Notes under the pieces: generated by a model | The model's input: the letters and a program-made list of their open reading frames with translations, nothing else | What the model was told of the DNA's origin: nothing | The model's database searches: none | Part shown: one piece after another, positions 25,767 through 34,757 of the stretch | How positions within the stretch are numbered: position 1 is the first letter of the stretch | Layout: every line of letters starts with the position of its first letter | Position numbers and translations under genes: made by a program | Source: Halanaerobium sp051746665 | GTDB lineage: Bacteria > Bacillota > Halanaerobiia > Halanaerobiales > Halanaerobiaceae | NCBI GenBank assembly: GCA_051746665.1 | Contig: JBNJFG010000002.1 | Location: 13,642-77,641, forward strand | Reading direction: 5' to 3' | DNA length: 64,000 nt

Positions 25767-26531
25767 GTGGCAACCTTTGAGACAGAAGCATTAGTCTTAA
25801 AACAATTTGATTTAGGTGAGTCAGATCGTCTGATAACTTTATATACCAGAGAAAAGGGTAAATTAAAGGCAGTAGCTAGAGGAGCCCGGAAGGGAAATAA
25901 ATCTCGCTCCGGACTTGTGCTGCCATTTAGTTACCATAATTTTATTTTATATCAAGGGAAATCACTGGCTAAAATAAATCATATTGAATCTATAGCTATG
26001 AATTCTAAGTTAAGAGAAGACTTAGATTATATGGCTTATGCCAGTGTTGTTTCCGAATATATAGAACGGGCCGGGCTGGAAGATGAAGCTGATCAGGCTC
26101 TTTTTTCGCTTCTAGTTGTTATTTTAGAAAAAATGGCTCAGGCAGATAAAGAAGAGCTGCTTTTTTATTTAACAGTTTTTAAAGCAAAATTACTGCTTTT
26201 ATTGGGAGTAAAACCAGAAATTGAGAACTGTACAGTTTGCGGAGAAAAAGTTGATTTAAATGGATCAACTCCACTTAGTGTGGAAGAGGGTGGCTCAATT
26301 TGTAAAAATTGTTTTAATAATAAAAATCAACATACCCTTTTTTCTTTAAATGAAATGAGAGCTTTATATAAAGTTACTTTTGCAGAAATATCTCAGTTAA
26401 AAGCGGCTCATTTTTCAACAAATATATTAGAAAAAATCAATGAAGTTACAGAAAAATTTTTAATTTATCATCTTGACTTAAAGCCTAAATCGTTAACTTT
26501 TCTCCATACAATAAGAAAAATGAATAATTAA
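25767..26531 (+). CDS. recO: DNA repair protein RecO
   Basis: A 254-residue protein. The N-terminal OB-fold begins FETEALVLKQFDLGESDRLITLYT, and the C-terminal helical domain carries the zinc finger CTVCGEK...CKNC. RecO loads RecA on SSB-coated single strands with RecR (and RecF). It starts with GTG at 25767 and has GGGAG upstream. A terminator lies just after it. Confidence 0.95.
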   Translation: MATFETEALVLKQFDLGESDRLITLYTREKGKLKAVARGARKGNKSRSGLVLPFSYHNFILYQGKSLAKINHIESIAMNSKLREDLDYMAYASVVSEYIERAGLEDEADQALFSLLVVILEKMAQADKEELLFYLTVFKAKLLLLLGVKPEIENCTVCGEKVDLNGSTPLSVEEGGSICKNCFNNKNQHTLFSLNEMRALYKVTFAEISQLKAAHFSTNILEKINEVTEKFLIYHLDLKPKSLTFLHTIRKMNN

Positions 26532-26546
26532 CCAACTAAGTTTTTG

Positions 26547-26574
26547 CCTTGTCCTTGAGGATAAGGTTTTATTT
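26547..26574 (+). terminator. Terminator between recO and glyQ
   Basis: CCTTGTCC and GGATAAGG form an 8-bp stem (one G-T pair) around TTGA, followed by TTTTATTTT. The gap is only 83 bases, too short for a glycine T-box. Confidence 0.75.
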
Positions 26575-26614
26575 TAGCAAAAAATTTAAAAAGAGTACGA
26601 GAGGAAGTGTATTT

Positions 26615-27463
26615 ATGAATTTCCAGGAAATTATTTTTTCATTGGATAAATTTTGGAGTGATCAGGGATGTGTAATTGAACAGCCCTACGATATTGAGGT
26701 AGGTGCAGGTACTATGAGTCCTTCAACATTTTTGCGTTCATTAGGAGGAGAAGCTTGGGATACAGCTTATGTTCAGCCCTGTCGTCGCCCAACAGATGGT
26801 CGTTATGGAGATAACCCATACCGTCTGCAGCGTTATTTTCAGTATCAGGTAATTATGAAACCATCTCCAGATGATATTCAAGAAATTTATTTAGACAGTT
26901 TAAGAGCATTAGGTATTGAACCTAAAAAACATGATATTCGTTTTGTAGAAGATAACTGGGAATCGCCAACACTTGGAGCCTGGGGTTTAGGCTGGGAAGT
27001 CTGGCTTGATGGAATGGAAATAACTCAGTTTACATATTTTCAACAAGTCGGTGGATTTAAGGCTGATCCGGTAACTGTAGAAATAACATATGGTTTAGAA
27101 AGAATAGCTATGTATTTACAGGAAGTTGAAAATGTATATGATTTAACCTGGGTTGAAGGAGTAAAATATAAAGATATTTATCATCAAAATGAGGTTGAGC
27201 AGTCTAAATATAATTTTGAAGTAGCAGATATTGATCGTTTATTTGAAATGTTTGATATTTATGAAGCTGAAGCTGAAAATTCACTGGCAGCAGAATTATC
27301 ACTGGCAGCTTATGATTATACTTTAAAATGTTCACATACATTTAATCTTTTAGATGCAAGAGGAGCAATTAGTGTAACTGAAAGAACAAGATTTATTAAA
27401 AGAGTTAGGAAACTGGCTCATGAATGTGCAGCCAGCTACTTAAACTCAGGAGATCAGGAGTGA
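26615..27463 (+). CDS. glyQ: Glycine-tRNA ligase alpha subunit
   Basis: A 282-residue protein with the class II catalytic core of tetrameric GlyRS: QPYDIEVGAGTMSPSTFLR, ARRPTDGRYG-type segment (PCRRPTDGRYGDNP), and WYLDGMEITQFTYFQQ-like residues. With GlyS it charges tRNA-Gly. ATG 26615 follows GAGAGGAAG; the earlier in-frame codons give non-conserved residues. The glyS gene starts 6 bases after the stop, so the subunits are translated together. Confidence 0.97.
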   Translation: MNFQEIIFSLDKFWSDQGCVIEQPYDIEVGAGTMSPSTFLRSLGGEAWDTAYVQPCRRPTDGRYGDNPYRLQRYFQYQVIMKPSPDDIQEIYLDSLRALGIEPKKHDIRFVEDNWESPTLGAWGLGWEVWLDGMEITQFTYFQQVGGFKADPVTVEITYGLERIAMYLQEVENVYDLTWVEGVKYKDIYHQNEVEQSKYNFEVADIDRLFEMFDIYEAEAENSLAAELSLAAYDYTLKCSHTFNLLDARGAISVTERTRFIKRVRKLAHECAASYLNSGDQE

Positions 27464-27468
27464 TAAAG

Positions 27469-29532
27469 ATGGCAAAAAATTTAATTTTTGAAATTGGAAC
27501 TGAAGAGATGCCTGCTGCGTCTATGAAGAAATTTAGAGAAGATTATTATAAAACAGCAGCGGCAATATTTGAAAATAATAATTTGAAATATGAAAAAATG
27601 AATGTTCATTCTACACCTCGAAGACTTGTTTTAGCTGTCAATTCTTTAGCTGAAACCCAGTCAGATAATAAGGAAACAGTCAGAGGTCCGGCCGCAAATA
27701 TTGCATTTGATGATAATGGGAACCCTACTAAAGCAGGAGAAGGTTTTGCACGCGGTCAGGGTGTAGCTGTAGATGAATTGGTAGAAAAAGATGGGTATTT
27801 ATATGCTGAAAAAGTAGAAAAGGGTAAGAAAACAGCAGATATTTTACCTGATATTTTAAAGAAAATTGTAGATCAAGTACCTCTACCAAAAGCCATGCGC
27901 TGGGGCAGTGTGAAAATGGAATTTATCAGACCGATAAAATGGCTGCTTCTTTTATTTGGTCAAGAACAGCTTGATATAGAAATAGCTGGTGTAGAAAGCT
28001 CTAATTATAGTATTGGTCATAGATTTTTAAGTAAAGGTAAAATAAAAATAAATAATGCAAAAGAATATTTTTCAACTTTAGAAGAAGCTTCCATTATTGT
28101 GCAGCAGGATGCCAGAAGAAAAATAATCAAAGATCAAATCAATAATTTAGAACTATCTGGTCAAGCGGTTATTAAAGATTCTCTATTAGCAGAGGTAATT
28201 GATTTAATTGAATATCCTACTGCTTTTAAGGGTAGTTTTTCTGAAGAATATTTAAAATTACCAGCAGAAGTTTTAATTACTGCAATGGAAAAACATCAGC
28301 GCTATTTTCCAGTGATGAATGGAGATAATCAGCTTCAGGCTGAATTTATTGGTGTTCGTGACGGTGGTAGTGATTATCTTGATGAAGTTATTTCCGGTAA
28401 CAAGATGGTTTTAAAAGGTAGATTAGATGATGCCCAATTTTTCTTTGCTGAAGATCAGAAATATGGATTTTTAAATAGAAGTAAAGATATTAAAGATATA
28501 GTTTTTCAGAAAGATATAGGTAGTGTATATCAGAAAGTAGAAAAATTACAGAAAATAACTGCTGAAATTGCAGAAATTTTAGATTACGAACCCCAAAGAA
28601 AAGAAATGGCAGTTAGAGCAGCTGAGCTCTGCAAAAATGATCTCGCTACAGAAATGGTTAATGAATTTGCTAATTTACAGGGTTTAATGGGTAAAGAGTA
28701 TGCTCTTTTAGAAGGTGAAGCTTCAGAAACTGCAGAAGCTATTTTTGAGCATTACTTACCGCGGTTTGCTGGAGATCAATTACCAGATACAAAAAGTGGA
28801 ACAGCACTTGCTGTGGCTGAAAAATTATTTAATTTAAGCAGTCACTTCTTATTGGGGAATATTCCAAGTGGTTCTCAAGACCCTTTTGCACTAAGAAGAC
28901 AGGCAACTGGTCTGCTTAGAATTATTCTTGCTAATAAATTTGAAATTAATATTGATCAGATAATTAAATTATCAATGGAAATTGTAGAAATTAATTTAGA
29001 AAATTTTGATACTGCTGCTTCAGAATTAAAAGAATTTATCAAGCAGCGGCTTGAGAACTTACTATCAGAAGAAAATGTTAGATATGATATAATAAATGCT
29101 GTCATTAATATTAATGATCATGATTTGCTTGATATTTATCAAAGAGCTCATAAGCTGATGAGTTTTAGATCAGAGAATTCAAAACTATTTATAGATTTAA
29201 TTCGAGGTCTAGTTCGTGCTAAAAATATCAGTGGAAAAGCAGAAAACAATTTAGAGATTGATGCAGGACTATTAGTAGAGGATGAAGAAAAAGAACTATA
29301 TAAAGCAGTTAACCAGCGAGAATCAAAAATAAAAGAATCCTTTAATTCTAAACATTATCAGCAAGGATTATATCTACTGGTAGAACTTAAAGAATATATT
29401 GATGCTTTTTTAGACAGTGTGATGGTTATGGTAGATGATCAAAAAGTTAAAAATAATCGTCTGGCTCTGCTGTCTTGTATTTCAGAATTAATGTCAGAGG
29501 TTATGGATATTGAAGAAATAGCCTTAGATTAA
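27469..29532 (+). CDS. glyS: Glycine-tRNA ligase beta subunit
   Basis: A 687-residue protein of normal GlyS length. It begins KNLIFEIGTEEMPA, has the B3/B4-like and HD-type regions (EKHQRYFPV, LPDTKSGTALAVAEK, SQDPFALRRQATG) and ends with an anticodon-binding domain. The beta subunit binds tRNA and shares in catalysis with GlyQ. AGGAGTGAT precedes ATG 27469. ppsR follows. Confidence 0.97.
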   Translation: MAKNLIFEIGTEEMPAASMKKFREDYYKTAAAIFENNNLKYEKMNVHSTPRRLVLAVNSLAETQSDNKETVRGPAANIAFDDNGNPTKAGEGFARGQGVAVDELVEKDGYLYAEKVEKGKKTADILPDILKKIVDQVPLPKAMRWGSVKMEFIRPIKWLLLLFGQEQLDIEIAGVESSNYSIGHRFLSKGKIKINNAKEYFSTLEEASIIVQQDARRKIIKDQINNLELSGQAVIKDSLLAEVIDLIEYPTAFKGSFSEEYLKLPAEVLITAMEKHQRYFPVMNGDNQLQAEFIGVRDGGSDYLDEVISGNKMVLKGRLDDAQFFFAEDQKYGFLNRSKDIKDIVFQKDIGSVYQKVEKLQKITAEIAEILDYEPQRKEMAVRAAELCKNDLATEMVNEFANLQGLMGKEYALLEGEASETAEAIFEHYLPRFAGDQLPDTKSGTALAVAEKLFNLSSHFLLGNIPSGSQDPFALRRQATGLLRIILANKFEINIDQIIKLSMEIVEINLENFDTAASELKEFIKQRLENLLSEENVRYDIINAVININDHDLLDIYQRAHKLMSFRSENSKLFIDLIRGLVRAKNISGKAENNLEIDAGLLVEDEEKELYKAVNQRESKIKESFNSKHYQQGLYLLVELKEYIDAFLDSVMVMVDDQKVKNNRLALLSCISELMSEVMDIEEIALD

Positions 29533-29574
29533 AAATTAGTTACAGATTAAAAATAAGTCAAAGGGGTGAGTATT

Positions 29575-30381
29575 ATGGATAAAGAGCACATAGTCGCTTA
29601 TATTATTTCTGACTGCACAGGTAAAACCGCTAAGAACTTGATGGAATCAACTGCTGGACAATTTCCGGGTTACGAAGTGGAAATGAAAACATTCACATTT
29701 GTGCGTTCAATTGAAAAGATTGATGAAATACTAAAAAAAGCTGAAGAAGAAAATGCAATAATTGCTTATACTTTTGTTAAAAGTGAAATGAGAGCTCATT
29801 TAAATCAACTTGCTGAAAATTATGGCTTAGAATATGTTGATATGATGGATGAACCATTAGGTATTGTATCCAGAAAATTAAATACTGCCCCGAAAGAAGA
29901 ATTTGCACTTAAATATCAATTAGATGATGCATATTTTGATCGAATTAAAGCTATGGAGTTTACACTTCAATTTGATGATTTAAATGAATCTAAAGGATAT
30001 GAAGAGGCTGATATTGTTTTAGTTGGAGTCTCTAGAACTTCTAAAACTCCACTTTCTGTTCATTTATCATATCTTGGTTATAAAACAGCTAATGTACCGC
30101 TAGTTCCAGAAGTAGATGTACACCCTTCTGTTTTAGAAAATGCAGATGATAAGGTTGTTGGCTTGACTATTGATCCCAAATTATTAAATGATATTCGTAT
30201 TGAAAGATTAAAAAATATGGGGCTTGGTGATGAAGCAACCTATGCAGCTAAAGAAAGAATCGATGAAGAATTTGAATATGCTGATTCCATTATGGAAAAA
30301 ATAGGCTGTCCAGTGATAGATGTTACAGATAAAAATATTGAAGAAACTGCCGTTGAAGTACTTTCATATTTTGAAGATTAG
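29575..30381 (+). CDS. ppsR: Pyruvate, phosphate dikinase / PEP synthase regulatory protein
   Basis: A 268-residue DUF299-family bifunctional kinase/phosphorylase. It opens AYIISDCTGKTAKN, and the nucleotide loop is GVSRTSKTPLS near residue 150. In the family it inactivates PPDK (or PEP synthase) by ADP-dependent phosphorylation and reactivates it by phosphorolysis. Bacillus YqfL holds the same place after glyS. AAAGGGGTGAG precedes ATG 29575. The PPDK target is not in the window. Confidence 0.92.
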   Translation: MDKEHIVAYIISDCTGKTAKNLMESTAGQFPGYEVEMKTFTFVRSIEKIDEILKKAEEENAIIAYTFVKSEMRAHLNQLAENYGLEYVDMMDEPLGIVSRKLNTAPKEEFALKYQLDDAYFDRIKAMEFTLQFDDLNESKGYEEADIVLVGVSRTSKTPLSVHLSYLGYKTANVPLVPEVDVHPSVLENADDKVVGLTIDPKLLNDIRIERLKNMGLGDEATYAAKERIDEEFEYADSIMEKIGCPVIDVTDKNIEETAVEVLSYFED

Positions 30382-30392
30382 GAGCTGATATT

Positions 30393-31403
30393 ATGTTTTC
30401 TAGAGTCGAGCAGCTGGAATGGGAAAAAGAAAAACTTTCAGCTGCAGCTTGTTTGAGTTCTGAGAGTAAAGGTAGATTAAAAGAAGAGGATAGTTGTGAT
30501 ATACGCACTATTTTTCAGCATGATAGAGATAGAATTATCCATTCTAAAGCTTTCAGAAGATTAAAGCATAAAACACAGGTTTTTATTGCACCTGAAGGTG
30601 ATCACTATCGAACTCGATTGACTCATACTCTGGAAGTATCACAGATTGCGCGTACAATTGCCAGAGCTCTTAAATTAAATGAAGACTTAGTTGAAGCTAT
30701 TGCCCTGGGGCATGACCTCGGACACACACCTTTTGGTCATGCCGGTGAGGCAGCTTTAACAGAAATCACTGGAGAAGAATTTAATCATAATCTACAGAGT
30801 TTAAAAGTAGTAGATCTTATAGAAAAGAGAAGTAATGGCAGTAGAGGTCTAAATCTTAGTATAGAGGTCAGAGATGGGATTTTGAATCATACTGGGAAAG
30901 ATAAACCTTTTACTCTTGAAGGTCAAATTGTTAGAATTGCAGATCGAGTTGCTTATATTAATCATGATATTGATGATGCTTTAAGAGCCGGCATTATAAA
31001 ACAAGATGACCTACCAGCTGCTGCAATTTCTGTTCTTGGTAGTTCTCATTCCGAACGAATAGATATAATGGTCAGGGATTTAATTAATTCCAGCTGGCAG
31101 CAGCAGGAAATTAAGAGATCAGCTGAAGTAAAATCTGCCACTGGAGAATTAAGAACATTTCTTTTTGAAAATGTATATATTGGTTCTGAGGGTAAAAGTG
31201 AAGAAGGTAAGGCTAAGAGATTATTAAAACTTTTATACGAATTTTTTATGAAAAACATTGATTATATTCCAGATGAATATCTGGAATTCGAGAAAAATCA
31301 CAAACAGGCTGTAATTGATTATATTGCAGGAATGACTGATCGTTATGCGATTAATCTTGGTAGAAAATTTTTTATACCGACTCCCTGGTTTGATAAAGAC
31401 TAA
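30393..31403 (+). CDS. dgt: Deoxyguanosinetriphosphate triphosphohydrolase-like protein
   Basis: A 336-residue HD-domain protein. The metal residues are visible in TRLTHTLEVSQIARTIAR, ALGHDLGHTPFGHAGE and NHDIDDALRAG. The family hydrolyses dNTPs to nucleosides and triphosphate. The length fits the shorter Firmicute type rather than E. coli Dgt. It lies 12 bases after ppsR and upstream of dnaG, the same order as in several clostridia. Confidence 0.92.
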   Translation: MFSRVEQLEWEKEKLSAAACLSSESKGRLKEEDSCDIRTIFQHDRDRIIHSKAFRRLKHKTQVFIAPEGDHYRTRLTHTLEVSQIARTIARALKLNEDLVEAIALGHDLGHTPFGHAGEAALTEITGEEFNHNLQSLKVVDLIEKRSNGSRGLNLSIEVRDGILNHTGKDKPFTLEGQIVRIADRVAYINHDIDDALRAGIIKQDDLPAAAISVLGSSHSERIDIMVRDLINSSWQQQEIKRSAEVKSATGELRTFLFENVYIGSEGKSEEGKAKRLLKLLYEFFMKNIDYIPDEYLEFEKNHKQAVIDYIAGMTDRYAINLGRKFFIPTPWFDKD

Positions 31404-31451
31404 TAACAGATTAAAAAATTTACATTATTAAATAAATGCAGGATAAAAATA

Positions 31452-31513
31452 ATTTTTAGAGAAATATAATTACAACAGTAATTGCTTTTTCTAGATTGCT
31501 GATCTCTAAAAAT
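31452..31513 (+). promoter_or_regulatory. Nested inverted repeats upstream of dnaG
   Basis: ATTTTTAGAGA (31452-31462) is the perfect complement of TCTCTAAAAAT (31503-31513). Inside, ATTAC-AACA-GTAAT (31469-31482) forms a smaller hairpin, and ATTGCT occurs twice. Just after, ATTTTATT-GT-AATAAAAT (31514-31531) is another perfect dyad. No T run follows, so it is not a plain terminator. It could be an mRNA leader structure or operator for the dnaG-rpoD operon. Confidence 0.45.
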
Positions 31514-31541
31514 ATTTTATTGTAATAAAATTAAGGTCAGG

Positions 31542-33350
31542 GTGGATAAATTGACCAGATATTCAGATGAATTTATAGATGAATTAAAAGAAAATGTTGA
31601 TATTGTTGATTTAGTTTCTGATTATTTAGAACTAAAAAAAACAGGTAATAGATATAAAGGTTTATGTCCTTTTCATAGTGAAAAAACTCCATCTTTTTTT
31701 GTGAATCCCGACAATAATTTTTACCACTGTTTTGGCTGTGGAGCTGGTGGTGATTCTATAAATTTTGTGATGGAAATAGAAAATTTAACTTTTATAGAAT
31801 CGATAAAAATGCTTGCTGAAAGAAGTGGGATGGAACTACCTGATATGAGTAATCAGCAGCGTCAAGTTTATAAAGAACGAGAAGAGCTTTTTTCTTTAAA
31901 TAAATTAGCTGCTCGTTTTTATAATTATCTTTTAACTGATACTAATATGGGTAAAGAAGCACTTGAATATTTAAATGACCGTGGATTTGACGAAAATGAT
32001 ATAAAGAAATTCAATCTTGGTTATGCAGCTGATGAGTGGCAGCTTTTACTAAATTTTCTAAAGAAAAAAGATTTTAGTATTCATTTAATTGAAAAAGCTG
32101 GTTTAATCAGTGAAGGAAATAATAATTCTCATTATGATAAATTTAGAAATAGAGTTATGTTTCCTATATTTAATAATCGGGGAGAAGTAATAGCTTTTGG
32201 AGGTAGAATTTTAAATGGTGAGGATGGTTATGGTCCTAAATATTTAAATTCCCCTGAAACTCCACTCTTTAGTAAAAAGAAAAATTTATATGGTTTGCAT
32301 CTTGCTAAAGATCATATTAGAAAAGAAAACAGCTGTATAATTATGGAAGGCTATACAGATGTTATTCAGGCCCACAAAAAGGGATTTAAAAATTCAATTG
32401 CTTCTTTAGGTACAGCTTTTACCGAAGAACAGGCAAAACTGATTAGAAGATATGCAGAAAATGCTTATATTGCTTATGATGCTGATACAGCTGGAAATAA
32501 AGCAACTTTAAGAGGTTTAGATATTCTTAATGATACAGGTATCAATGTTAAGGTGATTGAACTTGAAGAAGGAAGTGACCCCGATCAGCTTTTAAAAAAT
32601 GAAGGGTCAGAGGCTTTTAATGAGTTGATAGAAAAAGCAGTTAGTTTAATAGATTTTAAAATTAATATGATTGTAAAAGATAAAAATCTTTCTGAACCTG
32701 GTATTAGAAAAAAAGTTCTAAGATCGATGGTTGAACTTTTAAGTGAGGTTGAAGATAATTTAGAAAGAGAAATTTATATAGAAAGAGCTGCTGAAAAAAC
32801 TAACTTTAAAGCAGATGTGCTGGCTGAAGAAGTTGAAAAAGAATTTAAGAAAAATAAAAGAAGGAATTATACAAGTAATAGAGAAAAACAAAATAAGCAA
32901 AAAGAAAAAACATTTGACTTATACTCACAATTATCATATTATCAAAAAGTTGAAGAAGAAATACTTGCTCATTTTATTAGTAATCCATCACTGAGAGAGG
33001 AATTAGCAGGTAAAATTTCTAAAAATGATTTTAATGGAAGAACAGCTCAGCTGGCCGAACGTTTATTTAAAGGCAGTGTGATTAGCAATTCTATCCATCT
33101 TGATAAAATCAAAGAAGATTTGGAAGCTGAACTTTTATCTTACTGGTCAGAAATCTTAGTCAAACAAGATAATTCTTTAAATAAGAACAGAATTTTGGAT
33201 CTGGCAGATTATTTAAGTTCAAAAAGGATTTCTAAAAATAAGAAAAAATTATGTAGATTAATTAGTAAAAAAGAATTGAGTTTGGATAAATTAAACCGTA
33301 TTTTATTAACGTTTTATAGTCTTAATTATAATATTGAAAGGAGGGACTAA
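31542..33350 (+). CDS. dnaG: DNA primase
   Basis: A 602-residue primase. The zinc-binding domain has Cys42, His45, Cys63 and Cys66 (CPFH...CFGC). The TOPRIM core contains IMEGYTDVIQ and AYDADTAG, and the C-terminal helicase-binding domain is present. It makes primers at the fork with DnaB. Start choice is uncertain: GTG 31542 or TTG 31551 (AGGGTGGA just upstream). rpoD begins one base after the stop codon, forming the primase-sigma part of the macromolecular synthesis operon. Confidence 0.97.
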   Translation: MDKLTRYSDEFIDELKENVDIVDLVSDYLELKKTGNRYKGLCPFHSEKTPSFFVNPDNNFYHCFGCGAGGDSINFVMEIENLTFIESIKMLAERSGMELPDMSNQQRQVYKEREELFSLNKLAARFYNYLLTDTNMGKEALEYLNDRGFDENDIKKFNLGYAADEWQLLLNFLKKKDFSIHLIEKAGLISEGNNNSHYDKFRNRVMFPIFNNRGEVIAFGGRILNGEDGYGPKYLNSPETPLFSKKKNLYGLHLAKDHIRKENSCIIMEGYTDVIQAHKKGFKNSIASLGTAFTEEQAKLIRRYAENAYIAYDADTAGNKATLRGLDILNDTGINVKVIELEEGSDPDQLLKNEGSEAFNELIEKAVSLIDFKINMIVKDKNLSEPGIRKKVLRSMVELLSEVEDNLEREIYIERAAEKTNFKADVLAEEVEKEFKKNKRRNYTSNREKQNKQKEKTFDLYSQLSYYQKVEEEILAHFISNPSLREELAGKISKNDFNGRTAQLAERLFKGSVISNSIHLDKIKEDLEAELLSYWSEILVKQDNSLNKNRILDLADYLSSKRISKNKKKLCRLISKKELSLDKLNRILLTFYSLNYNIERRD

Positions 33351-33351
33351 A

Positions 33352-34440
33352 GTGGCTGATAAAGATATAAGTCCTGCTAAAATAGATGAAGTTAAGGGTC
33401 TGGTCAGTCGTGGCAAAAAAGAAGGCGAACTGACATATGAAGAGATTATGGACGCTCTGGAAGATATAGATTTAGATTCTGAAGATATAGAAAAAATCTA
33501 CGATATTTTTAGTGAAATGAATATAGAAGTAGTGAATTCTAAATTAGAGGAGGAAGAAGAAGATGAAGACGACCCAAATAGTGGTCTTGATCTGAGTATT
33601 CCTAAGGGTGTTGGTATAGAAGACCCAGTAAGAATGTATTTAAAAGAAATTGGGAAAGTTGATTTATTAACAGCTGAGGAAGAAGTTGAACTTTCTAAAA
33701 GAATGGAACAGGGTGAAGAATGGGCTAAACAACAACTTGTTGAAGCCAATTTAAGACTTGTAGTGAGTATTGCTAAAAAATATGTTGGTCGCGGAATGCT
33801 TTTTCTAGATTTAATTCAAGAAGGTAATATGGGACTAATGAAGGCAGTAGATAAATTTGACTACACTAAAGGTTATAAGTTCAGCACCTATGCTACCTGG
33901 TGGATTAGACAAGCCATAACTCGTTCTATAGCTGATCAAGCTAGAACTATTAGAGTTCCTGTTCATATGGTAGAAACCATTAATAAATTAATAAGAGTTT
34001 CCAGACAACTACTTCAAGAAAAGGGAAGAGAGCCAAAAGCTGAAGAAATTGGTGAAGAAATGGATATTTCCGCTGAAAAGGTAAGAGAAATCATGAAGAT
34101 TGCTCAAGAGCCTGTTTCATTAGAAACTCCAATTGGTGAGGAAGAAGACAGTCACCTTGGTGATTTTATTGAAGATGAGGACTCTCCAGCACCTGCTTCG
34201 GCAGCAACCTATATATTGCTCAAAGAACAGTTAGATGGTGTGTTAGATACTCTTACTGACAGGGAAAAAAGAGTATTAGAGCTTAGATTTGGAATAGAAG
34301 ACGGACGGCCAAGAACTTTAGAAGAGGTTGGAAAAGAGTTTGGAGTTACCAGAGAAAGAATTAGACAGATAGAGGCAAAGGCACTGCGCAAATTAAGACA
34401 TCCAAGCCGCAGCAAAAAATTAAAAGATTACCTAGAATAA
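33352..34440 (+). CDS. rpoD: Primary sigma factor RpoD (SigA)
   Basis: A 362-residue sigma-70. There is a short acidic region 1.1. Regions 1.2-2.4 include DPVRMYLKEIGKVDLLT, the core-binding LDLIQEGNMGLMKAVDKFD and YATWWIRQAITRSI. Regions 3 and 4 end with GVTRERIRQIEAKALRKLRHP. It directs RNA polymerase to the TTGACA/TATAAT promoters seen all over this window. GTG 33352 is chosen, with AAAGGAGGGAC just upstream; it is tightly coupled to dnaG. Confidence 0.98.
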   Translation: MADKDISPAKIDEVKGLVSRGKKEGELTYEEIMDALEDIDLDSEDIEKIYDIFSEMNIEVVNSKLEEEEEDEDDPNSGLDLSIPKGVGIEDPVRMYLKEIGKVDLLTAEEEVELSKRMEQGEEWAKQQLVEANLRLVVSIAKKYVGRGMLFLDLIQEGNMGLMKAVDKFDYTKGYKFSTYATWWIRQAITRSIADQARTIRVPVHMVETINKLIRVSRQLLQEKGREPKAEEIGEEMDISAEKVREIMKIAQEPVSLETPIGEEEDSHLGDFIEDEDSPAPASAATYILLKEQLDGVLDTLTDREKRVLELRFGIEDGRPRTLEEVGKEFGVTRERIRQIEAKALRKLRHPSRSKKLKDYLE

Positions 34441-34525
34441 CAAAGAATTACTTTGTATTCTCTAGTAATACTGAGTTATTAATAGATTATCCTATTTATT
34501 AACTTAAAAAAATCCAAAATAACTC

Positions 34526-34554
34526 TTGACCTATGCCGTTTTATATCATATAAT
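34526..34554 (+). promoter_or_regulatory. Strong promoter for the tRNA gene
   Basis: TTGACC (34526-34531), 17 bases, TATAAT (34549-34554), about 36 bases before the tRNA. Confidence 0.85.
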
Positions 34555-34589
34555 TATTTTTGTCGTCACAAATTAATTAAATTTGCAGC

Positions 34590-34666
34590 GGGCCCATAGC
34601 TCAGCTGGTCAGAGCAACCGGCTCATAACCGGTTGGTCCCAGGTTCGAATCCTGGTGGGCCCACCA
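34590..34666 (+). tRNA. tRNA with CAU anticodon (elongator Met, or Ile2 if modified by TilS)
   Basis: A complete 77-base cloverleaf: acceptor GGGCCCA/TGGGCCC, D arm starting GCTCAGCTGG, anticodon stem ACCGG/CCGGT with loop CTCATAA (anticodon CAT), T arm with GGTTCGAATCC, and encoded CCA. The acceptor starts with a G-C pair, so it is not an initiator of the usual C-A type. Met and lysidine-modified Ile2 cannot be told apart safely by eye. It has its own promoter and terminator between rpoD and the Nif3 gene. Confidence 0.95.
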
Positions 34667-34676
34667 GAATATTAAC

Positions 34677-34708
34677 ACCCTGTTCTCTAATCAGAGCAGG
34701 GTTTTTTT
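34677..34708 (+). terminator. Terminator of the tRNA gene
   Basis: ACCCTGTTCT and AGAGCAGGGT form a 10-bp stem (one G-T) around a 6-base loop, followed directly by seven T. Confidence 0.9.
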
Positions 34709-34757
34709 GATTTATTATATATTAACAGATATTTAAAAACTAAAAGGAGGCTCAATT

